Assembly (NCBI GenBank): GCA_039931065.1
Contig: JBDTSP010000009.1
Span: forward strand, 62,001-126,000
DNA: 64,000 nt
DNA from: CADEED01 sp039931065
GTDB lineage: Bacteria > Pseudomonadota > Gammaproteobacteria > Steroidobacterales > Steroidobacteraceae
Direction of reading: 5' to 3'
Under the pieces are notes generated by a model. The model was not told the DNA's origin. It saw only the letters and a program-made list of their open reading frames with translations, and did no database searches. Positions within the stretch are counted from its first letter, which is position 1, and each line of letters begins with the position of its first letter. Position numbers and translations under genes: made by a program. Shown one piece after another: positions 8,304 to 17,055 of this stretch.

Positions 8304-9212
8304 GTGAGCTCGATGGCCTTTCTACGATCGCAGGACCTGTATCCGGCAGCGCCTGCACGTGGCTGGATCCCCTGGGGCGCGCTCGCGCCATTCCTGTTGC
8401 TGATATTCGTGATCGCCACGGCGCTGCTCGGTGACGGGTTGATCTCGAAATTCGTCCACATGGATGCCAAGGGAAATCCCCTGGACGCGACCGCGCTGGT
8501 GGCGTTCACGCTGGTTCCGTTCAGCTTCCTGGCTCTGGTGTTGCTGGCCTGGGTGCGCTTCGTGGAGCGGCGGACCCTCGAGAGCATTGGCATTCGCGGC
8601 AAACACAAGGTGCGCGATTTCCTTCGTGGCCATGCGTTCGGACTCGCGGGAATTTCCGGAATTGTCGTAGTCATGTGGATCACGGGTGGGGTGCGGCTCG
8701 TGGTGGTGGCGCCCGTGTTTTCACAACCTGGGTCTCTCGTGCCGATCCTGCTCTTGTTGTTCACGTTCGCGCTGCAGGCGAGTGTCGAAGAAATCCTGTT
8801 CCGCGGCTGGTTGCTGTCGGTGCTCACCAAGAAATTCAACCTGCCCATCGCTATCGTAGTTAGTTCAGCGCTCTTTTCGCTGCTGCACTTCAGTCCCGGT
8901 CAACACTGGCTCGTCACCATCGGCACTTTCCTTTTCGCGTTGTTTGCATGCGCCTGGGTGCTGCGCATGCGCAGCGTGCTCGGCATCATGGGGTGGCACG
9001 CAGGCTGGAACTGGTTGCTGGCCGTCGGCTTTGGCCTGCCGGTCACGGGGCTCGACGTGGGAATTCCCGCGCTATTGGCTGATATGGACCCGGTGGGGCC
9101 CTTCTGGCTCACGGGTGGTGCGCAAGGACCCGAAGCCAGCGTCGCGTGTCTCGGCTATTTCGCAGTTGGCATCGGATGGATGCTGGCGACGCACCACTCG
9201 AAGCGCATCTAG
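8304..9212 (+). CDS. CPBP (CAAX/bacteriocin-processing type) intramembrane protease
   Basis: A 302-aa integral membrane protein with about eight hydrophobic segments. It carries the three CPBP (Abi) motifs: motif 1 VEEILFRGW with the paired catalytic glutamates and Arg, motif 2 FSLLHFSPG with its His, and motif 3 MGWHAGWNW. This family cleaves prenylated or other membrane-anchored substrates within the membrane. The start is GTG 8304 or ATG 8313; neither has a clear ribosome site. It stands alone, downstream of a BCCP fragment, with no partner peptide nearby. Substrate unknown. CPBP members can be dedicated partners of C-terminal sorting signals, so a link to the GlyGly-type tails 6 kb away is conceivable but unsupported. 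Confidence 0.85.
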   Translation: MSSMAFLRSQDLYPAAPARGWIPWGALAPFLLLIFVIATALLGDGLISKFVHMDAKGNPLDATALVAFTLVPFSFLALVLLAWVRFVERRTLESIGIRGKHKVRDFLRGHAFGLAGISGIVVVMWITGGVRLVVVAPVFSQPGSLVPILLLLFTFALQASVEEILFRGWLLSVLTKKFNLPIAIVVSSALFSLLHFSPGQHWLVTIGTFLFALFACAWVLRMRSVLGIMGWHAGWNWLLAVGFGLPVTGLDVGIPALLADMDPVGPFWLTGGAQGPEASVACLGYFAVGIGWMLATHHSKRI

Positions 9213-9368
9213 GCCTGCGTCGCGACCTCCCAGCCTTCGTTTCCCATCGACAGGATTGAAAGCCTGCGCCGGGAGCCACGATTACCGCTGCGCCGTTCGC
9301 CTTGCAGGGTCCGGCAGAAAAGGCGTGAGGGTTGCGCGCGAGACTTTGCGCACGAATAGGTCGCCCGA

Positions 9369-9470
9369 TTATTTGTATCTGGTTTCTTGGGCGGTCTGCC
9401 CTTCGATGCCGCCGGTGTTGAGCGGGATCGCGGCGCCGAGCGCGGCCGCACGTTCGTTGAATCGTGACAT
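9369..9470 (-). CDS. Possible 33-aa small protein
   Basis: A reverse-strand ORF starts at ATG 9470 with a good ribosome site (AAAGGGGATCCTC before the ATG). It encodes MSRFNERAAALGAAIPLNT and ends ETRYK. After its TAA the same frame continues another 28 codons without a stop (SGDLFVRKVSRATLTPFLPD), so it could also be a longer gene broken by one nonsense codon. No family recognised. It lies in the otherwise empty 400-base gap between the protease and the histidine kinase; I see nothing else in that gap. Confidence 0.3.
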   Translation of the reverse strand: MSRFNERAAALGAAIPLNTGGIEGQTAQETRYK

Positions 9471-9610
9471 GAGGATCCCCTTTGTTGTCCGCCAGAGGAT
9501 CCTGCCACCGACGCGCCACCATCGCTAAGGGTTAACCGCAATCGCACGGCCCGCACACTGGGCTAAGGTATCGAGGCGCTCCGTGCAACGCCGCGAAATT
9601 TGGGGGAGCC

Positions 9611-12211
9611 ATGTTCGATCATATCCGCCACGCATTTTCCAGCGACGGCTTCATGCCGCACGGCATGTGCTACCTGTGGCAACCCGACATCCTCGCGCTG
9701 CACGTCGTCTCCGACGGGCTTATCGCGTTGGCCTACGCAACCATTCCCTTTACCCTGCTTTATTTCGTGCGCAAGCGCCGGGACATGCAGTTCAACTGGA
9801 TGTTCGTCTGCTTCGCGGTCTTCATCGTCGCCTGCGGCACCACCCACGTACTCGAGATCGTCACGATCTGGAACCCGGTGTACTGGCTATCGGGGTCGGT
9901 CAAGGCGATCACGGCGGCGGCGTCGCTGCCAACGGCCTTCCTGCTGCTCAAGCTGATCCCCGATGCGCTGCGCCTGCCGAGCCCTGCGGCCCTGCAGCGT
10001 GAGATCGAAGTGCGGCAACGCGCGGAGCTCGAGGTGCGGCGAATCAACGACGAGCTTGAAGTGCGCGTCGCGGAACGCACGGCGCAGCTCGAAGCGGCCA
10101 ACAACGACCTGCGCGACGAGATTCGGCATCGCAAGCAGGCCGAGGAAGCGATGCGCTCGAGTCGGCAACTGCTCGAGGCGATCATCGACAACACCGCCGC
10201 GGTCATCTTCGCCAAGGACCTCGAAGGCCGCTACCTGCTCATCAACCGCACCTTCGAGCAGATGTGGAACCGCAAACGCGAAGACGTCCTCGGCCGCACC
10301 GACGTCGAGCTCTTCGGCGCGCAGGCCGCGGAGATCTATCGAGCGAATGACCGTCGGGCGATCGCGGCGCCTGCCGCCATCGTCGAGGAAGAGACCGCCG
10401 CCCTCCCTGACGGGCCGCACACCTATCTATCGCTGAAGTCGGTGCTGCGCGACGCCGCCGGCAACCCGTACGCAATGTTCGGCGTGGCCACGGACATCTC
10501 GGATCGCAAGCACGCTGCCGAACGGCAGCGGGCGCACCTCGAGCGGCTCAACCTGCTCGATCGCACCGCACGCGCCATCGGCGAGCGGCAGGATCTGCTC
10601 AGCATCTATCGCGTGGTCCTGCGCAGCGTCGAGGAGGCGCTGGCGATCGAGCTCGCACTGTTCTGCACACGCGAAGGCGACGGCCCGGAGGTCAGCGTCA
10701 CCTGTGTCGGCGCCAGCAGCCTGCCTCTGGCCAACGGGCTCGGGCTCACACCTCAGACAAAGCTAGCCCTCGATCAGAACGGGCTGGCGCGCTGCCTGGA
10801 GGGCGAACTCGTCCATGAGCCCGATCTGTCGGCATCGAAAGCGAAGTTTTCCGTACTGCTCGCGACTCACGGTCTCGGGTCGCTGGTCATAGCGCCCTTG
10901 ATCGTCGAGAGCAAGGTCATGGGCTTCATGATCTGCGCGCATCGTGCCGCGCACGGATTCAGCAGCAGCGACTGCGAGTTCCTGCGCCAGCTCACGCAGC
11001 ACGTTGCACTCGCCGCGCACCAGGCCCGGATCTACGACTCTCTCCAGCACGCCTACGACGACCTGCAGCAATCCCAGCAGACGGTGCTGCAGCAGGAACG
11101 GCTGCGTGCGCTCGGCCAGATGGCGAGCGGCATCGCGCATGACATCAACAACGCGCTGTCGCCGGCGGCGATCTATGCGCAGTCGCTGCTCGAGTCCGAC
11201 CAGTCGCTGAGCGAGCGGGCGCGCGAGCAACTCGTCATCATCCAGCGCGCGATCGACGACGTGGCGAACACCGTCGCGCGCATGCGCGAGTTCTATCGCA
11301 CGCGCGCGCCGCAGCTGGCCCACGCGCCGGTGGACGCCAACAGCCTGTTGAAGCAGGTCGCCGATCTGACGCGCGCACGCTGGAGCGACATGCCGCTGGA
11401 GCGCGGCGTCGTGATCAAGCTGGTGACGGAGTTCGACCCAACGCTGCCCGCGGTCACGGGCGCCGACAGTGAGATTCGTGATGCGGCGACAAACCTGATC
11501 CTGAACGCTGTCGACGCGATGCCCGATGGCGGCACGCTCACGCTGCGCACGTTCCGCGAGCCGCGCACCGAGCGCATCGGCATCGAGGTGCGAGACACGG
11601 GCCTCGGCATGGACGACAAGGTCCGCGCGCGCTGCCTCGAGCCGTTCTACACGACCAAGGGCGAACGCGGCACGGGCCTCGGCCTGGCAATGGTGTACGG
11701 CATGATCCAGCGTCACAGCGGTGAGTTGCAGATCGAAAGCGAGCCCGGCAAGGGCACCACGATGCGGCTGCTGTTTCCAGGCACGAAAGTGGCCGCGGCC
11801 TTGCACCTCGCGAACGTGCCGACCGCCGCATCGCCACTGCGCGTGCTGATCATCGACGACGACCCGCTCATCGTGCAGTCGGTGCGGCACATCCTGGAAG
11901 CAGACGGTCACTCGGTTGAAATCGCCGACGGCGGCCAGGCGGGCATCGACAAGTTCTTCGCGGCGAAGAGTCTCGGCGAGCCGTTCGAAATGGTGATCAC
12001 GGATCTCGGCATGCCGCACATCGATGGACGCACGGTCGCGACTACGGTGAAGGGAATGACGCCCGAGGTGTCGGTCATCATGCTCACGGGCTGGGGCCAT
12101 CGCCTGGTCGCGGACGGCGAACGGCCCGAGCACGTGGATCGAGTGCTCAGCAAGCCGCCGAAACTCGCCGAGCTGCGCAAGGCGCTGGCGGATCTCGCAC
12201 CGCGCAAATGA
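9611..12211 (+). CDS. Hybrid histidine kinase with ethylene-receptor-type membrane domain
   Basis: An 866-aa sensor. Residues about 20-120 form three membrane helices that closely resemble the copper-dependent ethylene-binding domain of plant ETR1. They include HVVSDGLIALAY (Asp35), IPFTLLYFVRKRR and FIVACGTTH (Cys75 and His79, the positions of the ETR1 copper ligands). A coiled coil (125-180), a PAS domain (about 182-300) and a GAF domain (about 310-475) follow. The HisKA box has GIAHDINNALSP with His510 as phospho-acceptor. The ATPase domain has an N box near Asn632, DTGLGM and GTGLGLAM. A receiver domain occupies about 743-866 with Asp798 in VITDLGMP. The start is fixed by GGGGGAGCC before ATG 9611. 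No separate response regulator is adjacent. Likely an ethylene or small-olefin sensor; signal output unknown. Confidence 0.92.
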   Translation: MFDHIRHAFSSDGFMPHGMCYLWQPDILALHVVSDGLIALAYATIPFTLLYFVRKRRDMQFNWMFVCFAVFIVACGTTHVLEIVTIWNPVYWLSGSVKAITAAASLPTAFLLLKLIPDALRLPSPAALQREIEVRQRAELEVRRINDELEVRVAERTAQLEAANNDLRDEIRHRKQAEEAMRSSRQLLEAIIDNTAAVIFAKDLEGRYLLINRTFEQMWNRKREDVLGRTDVELFGAQAAEIYRANDRRAIAAPAAIVEEETAALPDGPHTYLSLKSVLRDAAGNPYAMFGVATDISDRKHAAERQRAHLERLNLLDRTARAIGERQDLLSIYRVVLRSVEEALAIELALFCTREGDGPEVSVTCVGASSLPLANGLGLTPQTKLALDQNGLARCLEGELVHEPDLSASKAKFSVLLATHGLGSLVIAPLIVESKVMGFMICAHRAAHGFSSSDCEFLRQLTQHVALAAHQARIYDSLQHAYDDLQQSQQTVLQQERLRALGQMASGIAHDINNALSPAAIYAQSLLESDQSLSERAREQLVIIQRAIDDVANTVARMREFYRTRAPQLAHAPVDANSLLKQVADLTRARWSDMPLERGVVIKLVTEFDPTLPAVTGADSEIRDAATNLILNAVDAMPDGGTLTLRTFREPRTERIGIEVRDTGLGMDDKVRARCLEPFYTTKGERGTGLGLAMVYGMIQRHSGELQIESEPGKGTTMRLLFPGTKVAAALHLANVPTAASPLRVLIIDDDPLIVQSVRHILEADGHSVEIADGGQAGIDKFFAAKSLGEPFEMVITDLGMPHIDGRTVATTVKGMTPEVSVIMLTGWGHRLVADGERPEHVDRVLSKPPKLAELRKALADLAPRK

Positions 12212-12294
12212 TCGATGCCGCGCGCGAGCGACCTGACCCTCGATAGCGCCGCGCCGTTTCCTGCCCGGCAGAAGTCATGAAACTCTCGAGGTGT

Positions 12295-12780
12295 CTAGGA
12301 GGGCCGAAGCTCTCGCTTCAGCACGATGGCGTCTTCACGTCCATCGGGGGCCTGATAATACCCGCGGCGAATGCCGATTTGTTCGAAGCCGAGACGTTGA
12401 TACAGCCTGATGGCGGCGAGATTGCTGGGCCGCACCTCGAGAAACGCTTCGATCACCCCGGCGGCAGCGGCACGTTCGAGCAGGTTCTCGAGCAGCCGCC
12501 GGCCAAAGCCGACGGTGCGGTATTCGTCCTTCACGCACACATTGAGGATGTGCGCTTCACCCGCGCCCAGGCTCATCACGCCGTAACCGATGATCTGCCC
12601 GGCGAGGTCGAGCGCGCGGCAGGTGTATCCCACCCGCAGGCAGTCGCGGAAAATGTTCTCGCTCCACGGAAATGTGTAGCTCGTCTGCTCTATGCCGGCG
12701 ACGTCGGGAAGATCCAGCTCCATCATCGGCCGGATGACGACTTCCGGCACTTCCCGCAGGTCCTCGGGCGCGGCGGCCAC
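12295..12780 (-). CDS. rimI: Ribosomal protein S18 alanine N-acetyltransferase
   Basis: GNAT-fold enzyme that acetylates the N-terminal Ala of S18. The core IRPMMELDLPDVAGIEQ is followed by SYTFPWSENIFRDCL, typical of RimI, and then LNVCVKDEYRTVGFGRRLL (acetyl-CoA pyrophosphate loop) and LEVRPSNLAAIRLYQRLGF. GTG 12780, one base after the udg stop, gives 161 aa; an alternative GTG at 12750 would still keep the domain intact. It is the last gene of the pssA-udg-rimI operon. Confidence 0.9.
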   Translation of the reverse strand: MAAAPEDLREVPEVVIRPMMELDLPDVAGIEQTSYTFPWSENIFRDCLRVGYTCRALDLAGQIIGYGVMSLGAGEAHILNVCVKDEYRTVGFGRRLLENLLERAAAAGVIEAFLEVRPSNLAAIRLYQRLGFEQIGIRRGYYQAPDGREDAIVLKRELRPS

Positions 12781-12781
12781 C

Positions 12782-13564
12782 TCAGACCCCTCCACCCACG
12801 ATGCCCCCGACGTTCTGGTACGTTGCCCGCGCGAACTTGAGATCTTCCCAGGCCTTGCGTTTGTCGCCGGGTGTACGCAGTAGATAGGCGGGATGATAGG
12901 TGATGACCAGCGGCGTGTTCGCCTCGCCAAAGGTGTGCAGCTTGCCGCGCAGTCGCGCGAGCGGCGCATCGGTCGCGAGCAGGTTCTGCGCCGCGATGCG
13001 GCCGACCGCCAGGATGATCTTCGGCTTGAGCAGCGCGATCTGCGCCGACAGGTACGGCAGGCAGCGCGACACTTCCTCCGGTTTGGGGTCGCGATTGCCC
13101 GGCGGCCGGCACTTGAGCACATTGGTGATGAACACGGTTTCGCGCGGCAACCCGATGGCGAGCAACATGGCGTTGAGCAACTGCCCCGCGCGCCCCACGA
13201 ACGGCTCGCCCTGACGGTCTTCTTCGGCGCCGGGCGCTTCGCCGATCACCAGCCATTCCGCCTGGCGGTGGCCCACGCCGAACACCGTTTGCGTGCGAGT
13301 CTTGCACAGGTCGCAGAGCGTGCAGGCGGCGACGCGCTCGCGCAGCGGCTCCCAGTCGATACCCGCAGGAAGTGGCGTCGGGGCGATGACCGGGGCGCGA
13401 GCGGCGGGCTCGGCCGCCGGCGCACGCGCGGTCACTGCCGACCTGCGCGAAGCGGGCTGAACGATCGGCGATGCATCGGCGCCCGGCTCGACCGCGTCGC
13501 GAGTCACCCAGCGATCTATGCCGAGCACGTCGAGATAGGCGTTGCGCAACTGACCGGGTCGCAT
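12782..13564 (-). CDS. Uracil-DNA glycosylase, family 4 (iron-sulfur type)
   Basis: Removes uracil from DNA. The 260-aa protein has an N-terminal extension of about 70 residues rich in Ala/Pro, then the family-4 core: CTLCDLCKTR with cluster cysteines, VIGEAPGAEEDRQGEPFVG, LLNAMLLAIGL, ITNVLKCRPPGNRDPKPEE with further cysteines, and the C-terminal TYHPAYLLRTP. The similar N-terminal tail in other gammaproteobacterial members is thought to be an accessory segment. It lies four bases after pssA and overlaps functionally with rimI in one operon. Confidence 0.93.
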   Translation of the reverse strand: MRPGQLRNAYLDVLGIDRWVTRDAVEPGADASPIVQPASRRSAVTARAPAAEPAARAPVIAPTPLPAGIDWEPLRERVAACTLCDLCKTRTQTVFGVGHRQAEWLVIGEAPGAEEDRQGEPFVGRAGQLLNAMLLAIGLPRETVFITNVLKCRPPGNRDPKPEEVSRCLPYLSAQIALLKPKIILAVGRIAAQNLLATDAPLARLRGKLHTFGEANTPLVITYHPAYLLRTPGDKRKAWEDLKFARATYQNVGGIVGGGV

Positions 13565-13568
13565 GTCG

Positions 13569-14393
13569 TCAGCCGGTGTTCACGACGCGCGGACGGCGCA
13601 TCTTGCGGACTAACCACTGGACCGGTCCGTAGGTCGCGTAGGACACGAACATCGCAAACAACATCGTCGGCGCATCGAGGCGGATCAGGATCAGCATCGG
13701 CAGGATCACGAACGCCAGGTAGGAATACTTTACGCGCTGGTTCACGTCGATCTGCTTGAGCGATAGATAGCTGAACGCCGAGACCATCAACGCCGCGGCA
13801 TAACCGGTGACGGCGAACGCCAGCAGCAGTCCCGGCAGACCCGGCTCGCGCCACTTGCTGAAGAACCAGACGAAGGCCGCCACCACCGCGGCGGCCGACG
13901 GGCTCGGCAGGCCCTGGAAGTAACGTTTATCGCCACCCGCGACCGCGGTGTTGAAGCGCGCGAGACGCATCCCCGCGCAACACACATAGAAGAACGCGAC
14001 CACCCAGCCGAACTGGCGCCATTCGTGGCCGTACTCTCCGATGCGCACCACGCCCCATTGATAGACCAGCACGGCGGGTGCAACCCCGAAGGCCACCATG
14101 TCGGCGAGACTGTCGTATTCCTTGCCGAAGGAACTCTCGGTACGCGTCCAGCGCGCCACGCGGCCGTCGAGACCGTCGAACAACATCGCGATGAACACCG
14201 CACCGCCCGCCAGGGCGAAGTTGCGGTCGATCGCAGCGACGATGGAGTAGAAGCCCGAGAAGAGGCAACCGGTGGTGAGCAGATTGGGCAGCAGATAAAT
14301 GCCGCGGCTTGGAGGATTCGGCAGCGACTTCGGAGCCGATTCCGGCGGCCAATTCTCTGGCGTGTTGGGCTCTTGCTTCACGGCCGGCATCAT
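13569..14393 (-). CDS. pssA: CDP-diacylglycerol-serine O-phosphatidyltransferase
   Basis: Makes phosphatidylserine, the precursor of phosphatidylethanolamine, in the inner membrane. The 274-aa protein has six to eight hydrophobic segments and the CDP-alcohol phosphotransferase motif FDGLDGRVARWT, then GKEYDSLADMVAFGVAP (the D-G-x2-A-R-x8-G-x3-D-x3-D pattern). The start is set at ATG 14393, preceded by GTGGGGGATTCGCCT; GTG 14417 is a less likely upstream alternative. It is divergent from proS across only 36 bases and is first in an operon with udg and rimI. Confidence 0.93.
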   Translation of the reverse strand: MMPAVKQEPNTPENWPPESAPKSLPNPPSRGIYLLPNLLTTGCLFSGFYSIVAAIDRNFALAGGAVFIAMLFDGLDGRVARWTRTESSFGKEYDSLADMVAFGVAPAVLVYQWGVVRIGEYGHEWRQFGWVVAFFYVCCAGMRLARFNTAVAGGDKRYFQGLPSPSAAAVVAAFVWFFSKWREPGLPGLLLAFAVTGYAAALMVSAFSYLSLKQIDVNQRVKYSYLAFVILPMLILIRLDAPTMLFAMFVSYATYGPVQWLVRKMRRPRVVNTG

Positions 14394-14410
14394 AGGCGAA
14401 TCCCCCACCT

Positions 14411-14418
14411 GATACACT
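14411..14418 (+). promoter_or_regulatory. Candidate -10 element for proS
   Basis: GATACACT lies 12 bases before the proS ATG at 14430 in a 36-base divergent gap. If used, the transcript would have almost no leader. No clear -35 is seen, and the element would lie close to the pssA start region. Confidence 0.35.
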
Positions 14419-14429
14419 CTCGCGCCTCT

Positions 14430-16139
14430 ATGCGCTGGTCAAAATACCCGGTCAACACGACCAAGGAAACTCCCGCCGACGCCGATGTCGTGAGCCAACA
14501 GCTCATGCTGCGCGCGGGCCTCATTCGCAAACTCGCCGCCGGGTTGTACACCTGGATGCCGTTCGGCCTGCGCACGATGCGCAAGGTCGAGAACATCGTG
14601 CGCGAGGAAATGAATCGTGCCGGCGCGCTGGAAGTCCTGATGCCGGGCGTCATTCCCGCCGAGTTGTGGGTGGAATCCGGCAGGTGGGGTCAATTCGGGC
14701 CCGAGCTGCTGCGCCTGAAGGACCGCCACGAGCGCGACTTCTGCCTCGGACCCACGCACGAGGAAGTGATCACCGACATCGCGCGCAACGATCTCAAGAG
14801 TTATCGCCAGCTGCCGGCGAATTTCTACCAGATCCAGATGAAGTTCCGCGACGAACGCCGCCCGCGCTTCGGCGTGATGCGCGCGCGCGAATTCCTCATG
14901 AAGGATGCCTATTCGTTCCACCTGACGCAGGAGTCGCTGCAGCAGGGATACGATGCGATGCATCGCGCCTACACGGCGATCTTCACCCGGCTTGGCCTCA
15001 AATTCCGTTCGGTAGTCGCGGATCCCGGCGCGATCGGCGGCACCGGCTCCGAGGAATTCCACGTGCTCGCCGAGTCCGGCGAAGACGCGATACTTTTCTC
15101 CGATGGCGACGCGTACGCCGCCAACGTCGAGATGGCGGTCGCGCTGCCGCCCGCGGCGCCGCGCCCGGCCGCCGTCGCCGCGCTGGCCGAAGTCGCGACT
15201 CCCGGCGCAAAAACCATCGACGAAGTCACGCAGCTGCTCAAGGTTGCGGCCAGCCGGCTGGTCAAGACCTTGTTAGTCGACGGCGATGAAGGCGGCGTGG
15301 TCGCGCTGCTGGTGCGTGGCGATCACGAGTTGAATGCCGTCAAGGCGCAGAAGTTGCCCGGCGTCGCCAGGCCGCTGCGTATGTCGTCGAACGACACGAT
15401 CGCGAAAGCGACCGGAGCCGAGCCAGGCTTTCTCGGTCCCATCGGTTTCAAGGGCCGGATCTATGCCGATCATTCCGTGCTCGCGATGGGCGACTTCGTC
15501 TGTGGCGCCAACAAGAAAGACGCGCACCTCACGGGCGTCAACTGGGGCCGCGATCTGCCCGAGGCGACCGCCGCCGACATCCGCAATGCGGTCGCGGGCG
15601 ACCCCTCGCCGACCGGCACGGGCAAACTACAGATGGCGCGCGGCATCGAAGTCGGCCACGTCTTCCAGCTGGGGCAGAAATACAGCCAGTCGATGGGCGC
15701 CACGGTGCTCGACGAAGCGGGCAAGCAGGCCACGCTTTTCATGGGTTGTTACGGCATCGGTGTGACACGCGTCGTTGCCGCGGCGATCGAGCAGAACCAT
15801 GATTCACGCGGCATCATCTGGCCGGACGCGATCGCGCCTTTCCAGGTGGTCGTGGTACCGATCAATGCACCCAAATCACAAGTTGTCCGTGAAACCTCAG
15901 AACGCCTGTACTCCGAGCTCGTTGCCGCGGGAGTCGACGTGTTGCTCGACGATCGGGACGAGCGGCCCGGGGTCAAGTTCGCGGACACCGAACTCATCGG
16001 CATTCCCCACCGGGTGGTGGTGGGCGACCGCGGCATCACCGCCGGCAAACTCGAATACCGCCATCGACGCGCGGAAGCGGCCGAGGAGTTTCCGCTGGCC
16101 GACGCCATGGCGTTCATTCGCGCCAGGCTGGCTAACTAG
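14430..16139 (+). CDS. proS: Prolyl-tRNA synthetase
   Basis: Class II aminoacyl-tRNA synthetase of 569 aa, the usual length for the bacterial form with an inserted editing (INS) domain. Visible motifs include QLMLRAGLIRKLAAGLYTW, motif 2 around FRDERRPRFGVMRAREFLM, the editing insert (about 225-395), motif 3 in FMGCYGIGVTRVVAAAIEQ, and the anticodon-binding domain at the C-terminus with FADTELIGIPHRVVVG. ATG 14430 matches the conserved N-terminus. The gene is followed 16 bases later by the lytic transglycosylase gene. Confidence 0.97.
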   Translation: MRWSKYPVNTTKETPADADVVSQQLMLRAGLIRKLAAGLYTWMPFGLRTMRKVENIVREEMNRAGALEVLMPGVIPAELWVESGRWGQFGPELLRLKDRHERDFCLGPTHEEVITDIARNDLKSYRQLPANFYQIQMKFRDERRPRFGVMRAREFLMKDAYSFHLTQESLQQGYDAMHRAYTAIFTRLGLKFRSVVADPGAIGGTGSEEFHVLAESGEDAILFSDGDAYAANVEMAVALPPAAPRPAAVAALAEVATPGAKTIDEVTQLLKVAASRLVKTLLVDGDEGGVVALLVRGDHELNAVKAQKLPGVARPLRMSSNDTIAKATGAEPGFLGPIGFKGRIYADHSVLAMGDFVCGANKKDAHLTGVNWGRDLPEATAADIRNAVAGDPSPTGTGKLQMARGIEVGHVFQLGQKYSQSMGATVLDEAGKQATLFMGCYGIGVTRVVAAAIEQNHDSRGIIWPDAIAPFQVVVVPINAPKSQVVRETSERLYSELVAAGVDVLLDDRDERPGVKFADTELIGIPHRVVVGDRGITAGKLEYRHRRAEAAEEFPLADAMAFIRARLAN

Positions 16140-16155
16140 TTACGCGGCGCGGGGC

Positions 16156-16779
16156 ATGAAGTGCTTCCTGCCTCTGCTGTGTTGCCTGCCGCTCGCGGCG
16201 CTGGCCGCGCCCACCGCGGACGCGCAGCGCGAGCCGGAAGTGAAAAGCGCCGTTCAGCACGCCATCGAACAGGCCGAATGTTTCGAAGACCGGTACGACT
16301 CCGCGGTCTGGTACAAGATGATGGAGCCGCGCCTGCGCAAGAAAGTGCCGGACCGCGAAGAGCGCATGGCGATCCTCAAGAACGTGTTCTGCGAGGCGAA
16401 CCGCGGCGGCGAAGTGCGCATCCCGCCGGGCCTCGTCATGGCCATCATCGACATCGAGAGCAGTTTCAACCGATACGCGGTTTCATACGCGGGCGCCGTC
16501 GGCCTCATGCAGGTGATGCCCTTCTGGCCGGAAACCCTCGGCATGCGGCGCCACCAGCTGACGAAGTCCCCGGAAAACATCCGCATGGGCTGCGCGATCT
16601 TCCGGGCCTACCTCAAACGCGAGAACAGCAACATCGCGCGCGCACTGGCGCGTTACAACGGCAGCACGGGCAAACGCTGGTATTCCGACAAGGTCATCGA
16701 TCAATGGACGCGCTGGAATGGCGCCGACGATCTCGGCCGCGACACTCGTCACGCCGAGGCGAAGACGGTCGTCCGCTGA
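16156..16779 (+). CDS. Secreted lytic murein transglycosylase (SLT domain)
   Basis: A 207-aa exported enzyme that cleaves peptidoglycan glycan strands. An N-terminal signal peptide (LLCCLPLAALAAP) is followed by a short helical region. The SLT domain is at about 95-190: IPPGLVMAIIDIESSFNRYA contains the catalytic Glu in IESSF, with AVGLMQVMPFWPETLG and ARALARYNGSTG. Start ATG 16156, 16 bases downstream of proS, so probably co-transcribed. Its stop overlaps the convergent acylphosphatase gene by 31 bases. Confidence 0.9.
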   Translation: MKCFLPLLCCLPLAALAAPTADAQREPEVKSAVQHAIEQAECFEDRYDSAVWYKMMEPRLRKKVPDREERMAILKNVFCEANRGGEVRIPPGLVMAIIDIESSFNRYAVSYAGAVGLMQVMPFWPETLGMRRHQLTKSPENIRMGCAIFRAYLKRENSNIARALARYNGSTGKRWYSDKVIDQWTRWNGADDLGRDTRHAEAKTVVR

Positions 16780-17024
16780 ATCGACGCGGGGTCGGCTTCA
16801 GTCGAATCGACGGCGGTCACTTTCGACGCCGGCGAACCCTCCCACAACCACGCGACGAGCTGCGCCACCGCTGCGGCCTCACCGCAGGCCAGCACTTCCA
16901 CGCGGCCATCGCCCAGGTTTCGGGCATAGCCGGTCAGCTCGAGCGTCTGCGCCTTGCGAACACAGGTGGCGCGGTAGAAGACGCCCTGAACGCGGCCCGA
17001 AACGAATGAACGACGGCAGACCAT
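16749..17024 (-). CDS. acyP: Acylphosphatase
   Basis: Small enzyme (91 aa) hydrolysing carboxyl-phosphate bonds. Both catalytic signatures are present: SGRVQGVFYRATC (substrate Arg) and LTGYARNLGDGRVEVLACG (catalytic Asn). Its 3' end overlaps the lytic transglycosylase gene on the other strand, and its start faces wrbA across about 31 bases. Confidence 0.93.
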   Translation of the reverse strand: MVCRRSFVSGRVQGVFYRATCVRKAQTLELTGYARNLGDGRVEVLACGEAAAVAQLVAWLWEGSPASKVTAVDSTEADPASIQRTTVFASA

Positions 17025-17055
17025 GGGGCATCATAGTCGCCGCCCGAGGAAACCC

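Noticed and set aside
8304..9212. CPBP protein as the rhombosortase of the GlyGly tails
   Set aside because: Rhombosortase is a rhomboid-type serine protease with GxSx and a distant His; this protein has CPBP glutamate motifs instead.
16156..16779. Start of the lytic transglycosylase at 15775
   Set aside because: That frame runs through proS; the signal peptide begins at 16156.
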